DNA of 16,842 bases from an uncultured Bacteroidota bacterium (GTDB taxonomy: Bacteria > Bacteroidota > Bacteroidia > Chitinophagales > Chitinophagaceae). Shown one piece after another: positions 16,094-16,842 of this stretch (its first letter is position 1; each line of letters begins with the position of its first letter). Where the stretch lies: the NCBI GenBank assembly GCA_938008665.1, contig CALLKA010000196.1:1-16842 (forward strand), read 5' to 3'. A model generated the notes under the pieces. It did not search any database and was not told the DNA's origin. It was given only the letters and a program-made list of their open reading frames with translations. A program made the translations under genes and the position numbers.

Positions 16094-16660
16094 TTAATCT
16101 CCTATATTATATTGCGCAAAAAATAGTTTTTTAAGGCGCATCAAACATTTATATTTTTGATTCTTGGCATTGTCAGCGTTAGTATATCCAAACTGACTAG
16201 CTAGTTCCTGCATTCCTTTTTTATTCAAATAATACCCTTCCAACAAACTTTTACAAGGCTCTCCTAAACTATTTAAAGCCCTATCCATGATTTCGAAAGC
16301 AGCATCTTTTTTTTCAATCTGCCCCATATCCATTTCGACAGATATGCTTTCCTCATGAGCACTTAATGGGCTGCTGTATTTACCCATTTGTTGTAAGCGT
16401 TTTAACCACAAGTGCTTACAAATTGAAAATAGGTAGGTTTTAATCTGGCAGGTGAGCACAAATGAGTCCAATTGTACTTTTTCATATAAAGCAATCATTG
16501 CTTCTTGAAAAATATCCCTTGCGTCGTCAAAACTCCCATTGTTATTTTCTACGAAGTGCTGAATCATCGTAAAATGACTTTTATAGAGTGTTTCCACTGC
16601 TTTGGAGTCATTTTGAGCTAATCCCTTTAATAGGGCTTGTTCATTCAATTCAGCTTTCAA
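16094..16660 (-). CDS. ECF-type sigma-70 family RNA polymerase sigma factor
   Basis: This protein of about 188 residues has the two-domain layout of ECF sigma factors. Region 2 includes ARDIFQEAMIALYEKV (47-62), which binds core polymerase and the -10 element; region 4 ends with ELASQFGYTNADNAKNQKYK, a helix-turn-helix form frequent in Chitinophagaceae. There is no ATG or GTG start ahead of region 2. The frame opens at a TTG at 16684, but those bases are the end of the predicted -7 element, so the start should be TTG 16660 or TTG 16648. The gene heads an operon with the membrane protease. Its own promoter looks like a housekeeping one, so the sigma activity is probably controlled after transcription by the membrane partner. 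Confidence 0.9.
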   Translation of the reverse strand: MKAELNEQALLKGLAQNDSKAVETLYKSHFTMIQHFVENNNGSFDDARDIFQEAMIALYEKVQLDSFVLTCQIKTYLFSICKHLWLKRLQQMGKYSSPLSAHEESISVEMDMGQIEKKDAAFEIMDRALNSLGEPCKSLLEGYYLNKKGMQELASQFGYTNADNAKNQKYKCLMRLKKLFFAQYNIGD

Positions 16661-16681
16661 GGTATTTATACGTATTTGAGG

Positions 16682-16689
16682 CAAAAGTA
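16682..16689 (-). promoter_or_regulatory. Bacteroidota -7 element of the sigma/protease operon
   Basis: On the minus strand this reads TACTTTTG (TAnnTTTG). It predicts a transcript start near 16676, upstream of the TTG codons at 16660 and 16648, and excludes the TTG at 16684 as start codon. No -33 box is clear. Confidence 0.5.
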
Positions 16690-16749
16690 ACCCAAAAAGG
16701 GTTCTTTTATATTTTTTAAGGGCAGAAGGTTACCTTTTTACCCTTTTTG
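16687..16749. repeat. Nested inverted repeats between sigma operon and lipoprotein gene
   Basis: CAAAAAGGGT (16693-16702) is matched by its exact complement ACCCTTTTTG (16740-16749). Within the same region GTAACC (16687-16692) is matched by GGTTAC (16728-16733), and AACCC-AAAAA-GGGTT (16689-16703) forms its own small hairpin. The elements sit next to the -7 box of the sigma gene and upstream of the lipoprotein gene, so they could be operator half-sites or alternative RNA structures. The region is AT-rich, so chance is possible. Confidence 0.4.
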
Positions 16750-16787
16750 TATTAAGAGTATTAATTAATTAATTTAAAACAAATTTT

Positions 16788-16842
16788 ATGAAAAAAGTAT
16801 TCGCAATCTTCGCTATCGCTGCTTTAACTGCTTGTGGTGGTG
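16788..16842 (+). CDS. Predicted lipoprotein (5' end only)
   Basis: Only the first 18 codons are in the window. They encode MKKVFAIFAIAALTACGG: two lysines, a hydrophobic stretch and a LTAC lipobox, so a lipoprotein signal peptide with lipidation at Cys16 is expected. The mature protein is not visible and its function is unknown. It is divergent from the sigma/protease operon and shares with it a 100-bp AT-rich intergenic region. Confidence 0.75.
   Translation, partial: MKKVFAIFAIAALTACGG

Overview
The window looks like a chromosomal segment of a Bacteroidota bacterium, most likely of the Chitinophagaceae group. This rests on the low GC content, the absence of Shine-Dalgarno sequences, repeated TAnnTTTG -7 promoter elements close to start codons, and Bacteroidota-typical families (DUF2723, a DUF6702-like protein, HupE/UreJ next to an M1 peptidase, and sigma-70/membrane-partner gene pairs). 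No rRNA, tRNA, insertion sequence or CRISPR array was seen. No gap without a gene exceeds about 110 bases.

Left edge (1-1115, minus strand): an incomplete gene for a single-pass membrane protein overlaps the end of a chimeric reading frame. The first three quarters of that frame are the N-terminal domain of the tRNA methylthiotransferase MtaB. Its tail is region 4 of an ECF-type sigma factor. The join lies in a stretch that could encode LKPQEIA in either parent, so this is either a deletion between short direct repeats or an assembly chimera.

Housekeeping and cell-envelope block (1193-8036): a large DUF2723 membrane protein (+) faces a two-gene unit (-) of a hexose-phosphate mutase (GlmM-like) and a cysteine desulfurase across a strong bidirectional terminator. 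A PAP2 phosphatase (+) follows, then a DUF6702-like protein (-).

HupE/peptidase block (8097-11108, +): a HupE/UreJ-like membrane protein carries a 21-bp in-frame tandem duplication and sits 9 bp ahead of a secreted M1 zinc metallopeptidase. A second bidirectional terminator ends the block.

Modification and metabolism block (11242-14972): RluD-type pseudouridine synthase (-) and LipB octanoyltransferase (+) are divergent, with -7 elements so close to their ATGs that both mRNAs are probably leaderless. They are followed by a PLP-dependent ACC deaminase/D-cysteine desulfhydrase homologue (-) and a sugar-phosphate nucleotidyltransferase (+).

Right edge (14979-16842): an ECF-type sigma factor and, 2 bp downstream, a membrane protein with a cytosolic anti-sigma-like segment, one transmembrane helix and an extracytoplasmic HtrA-like serine protease domain without PDZ. 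A divergent lipoprotein gene starts at the window end, across an intergenic region with nested inverted repeats. The sigma/protease pair is the best candidate for a little-described signalling system, since anti-sigma and protease functions may lie on one polypeptide.
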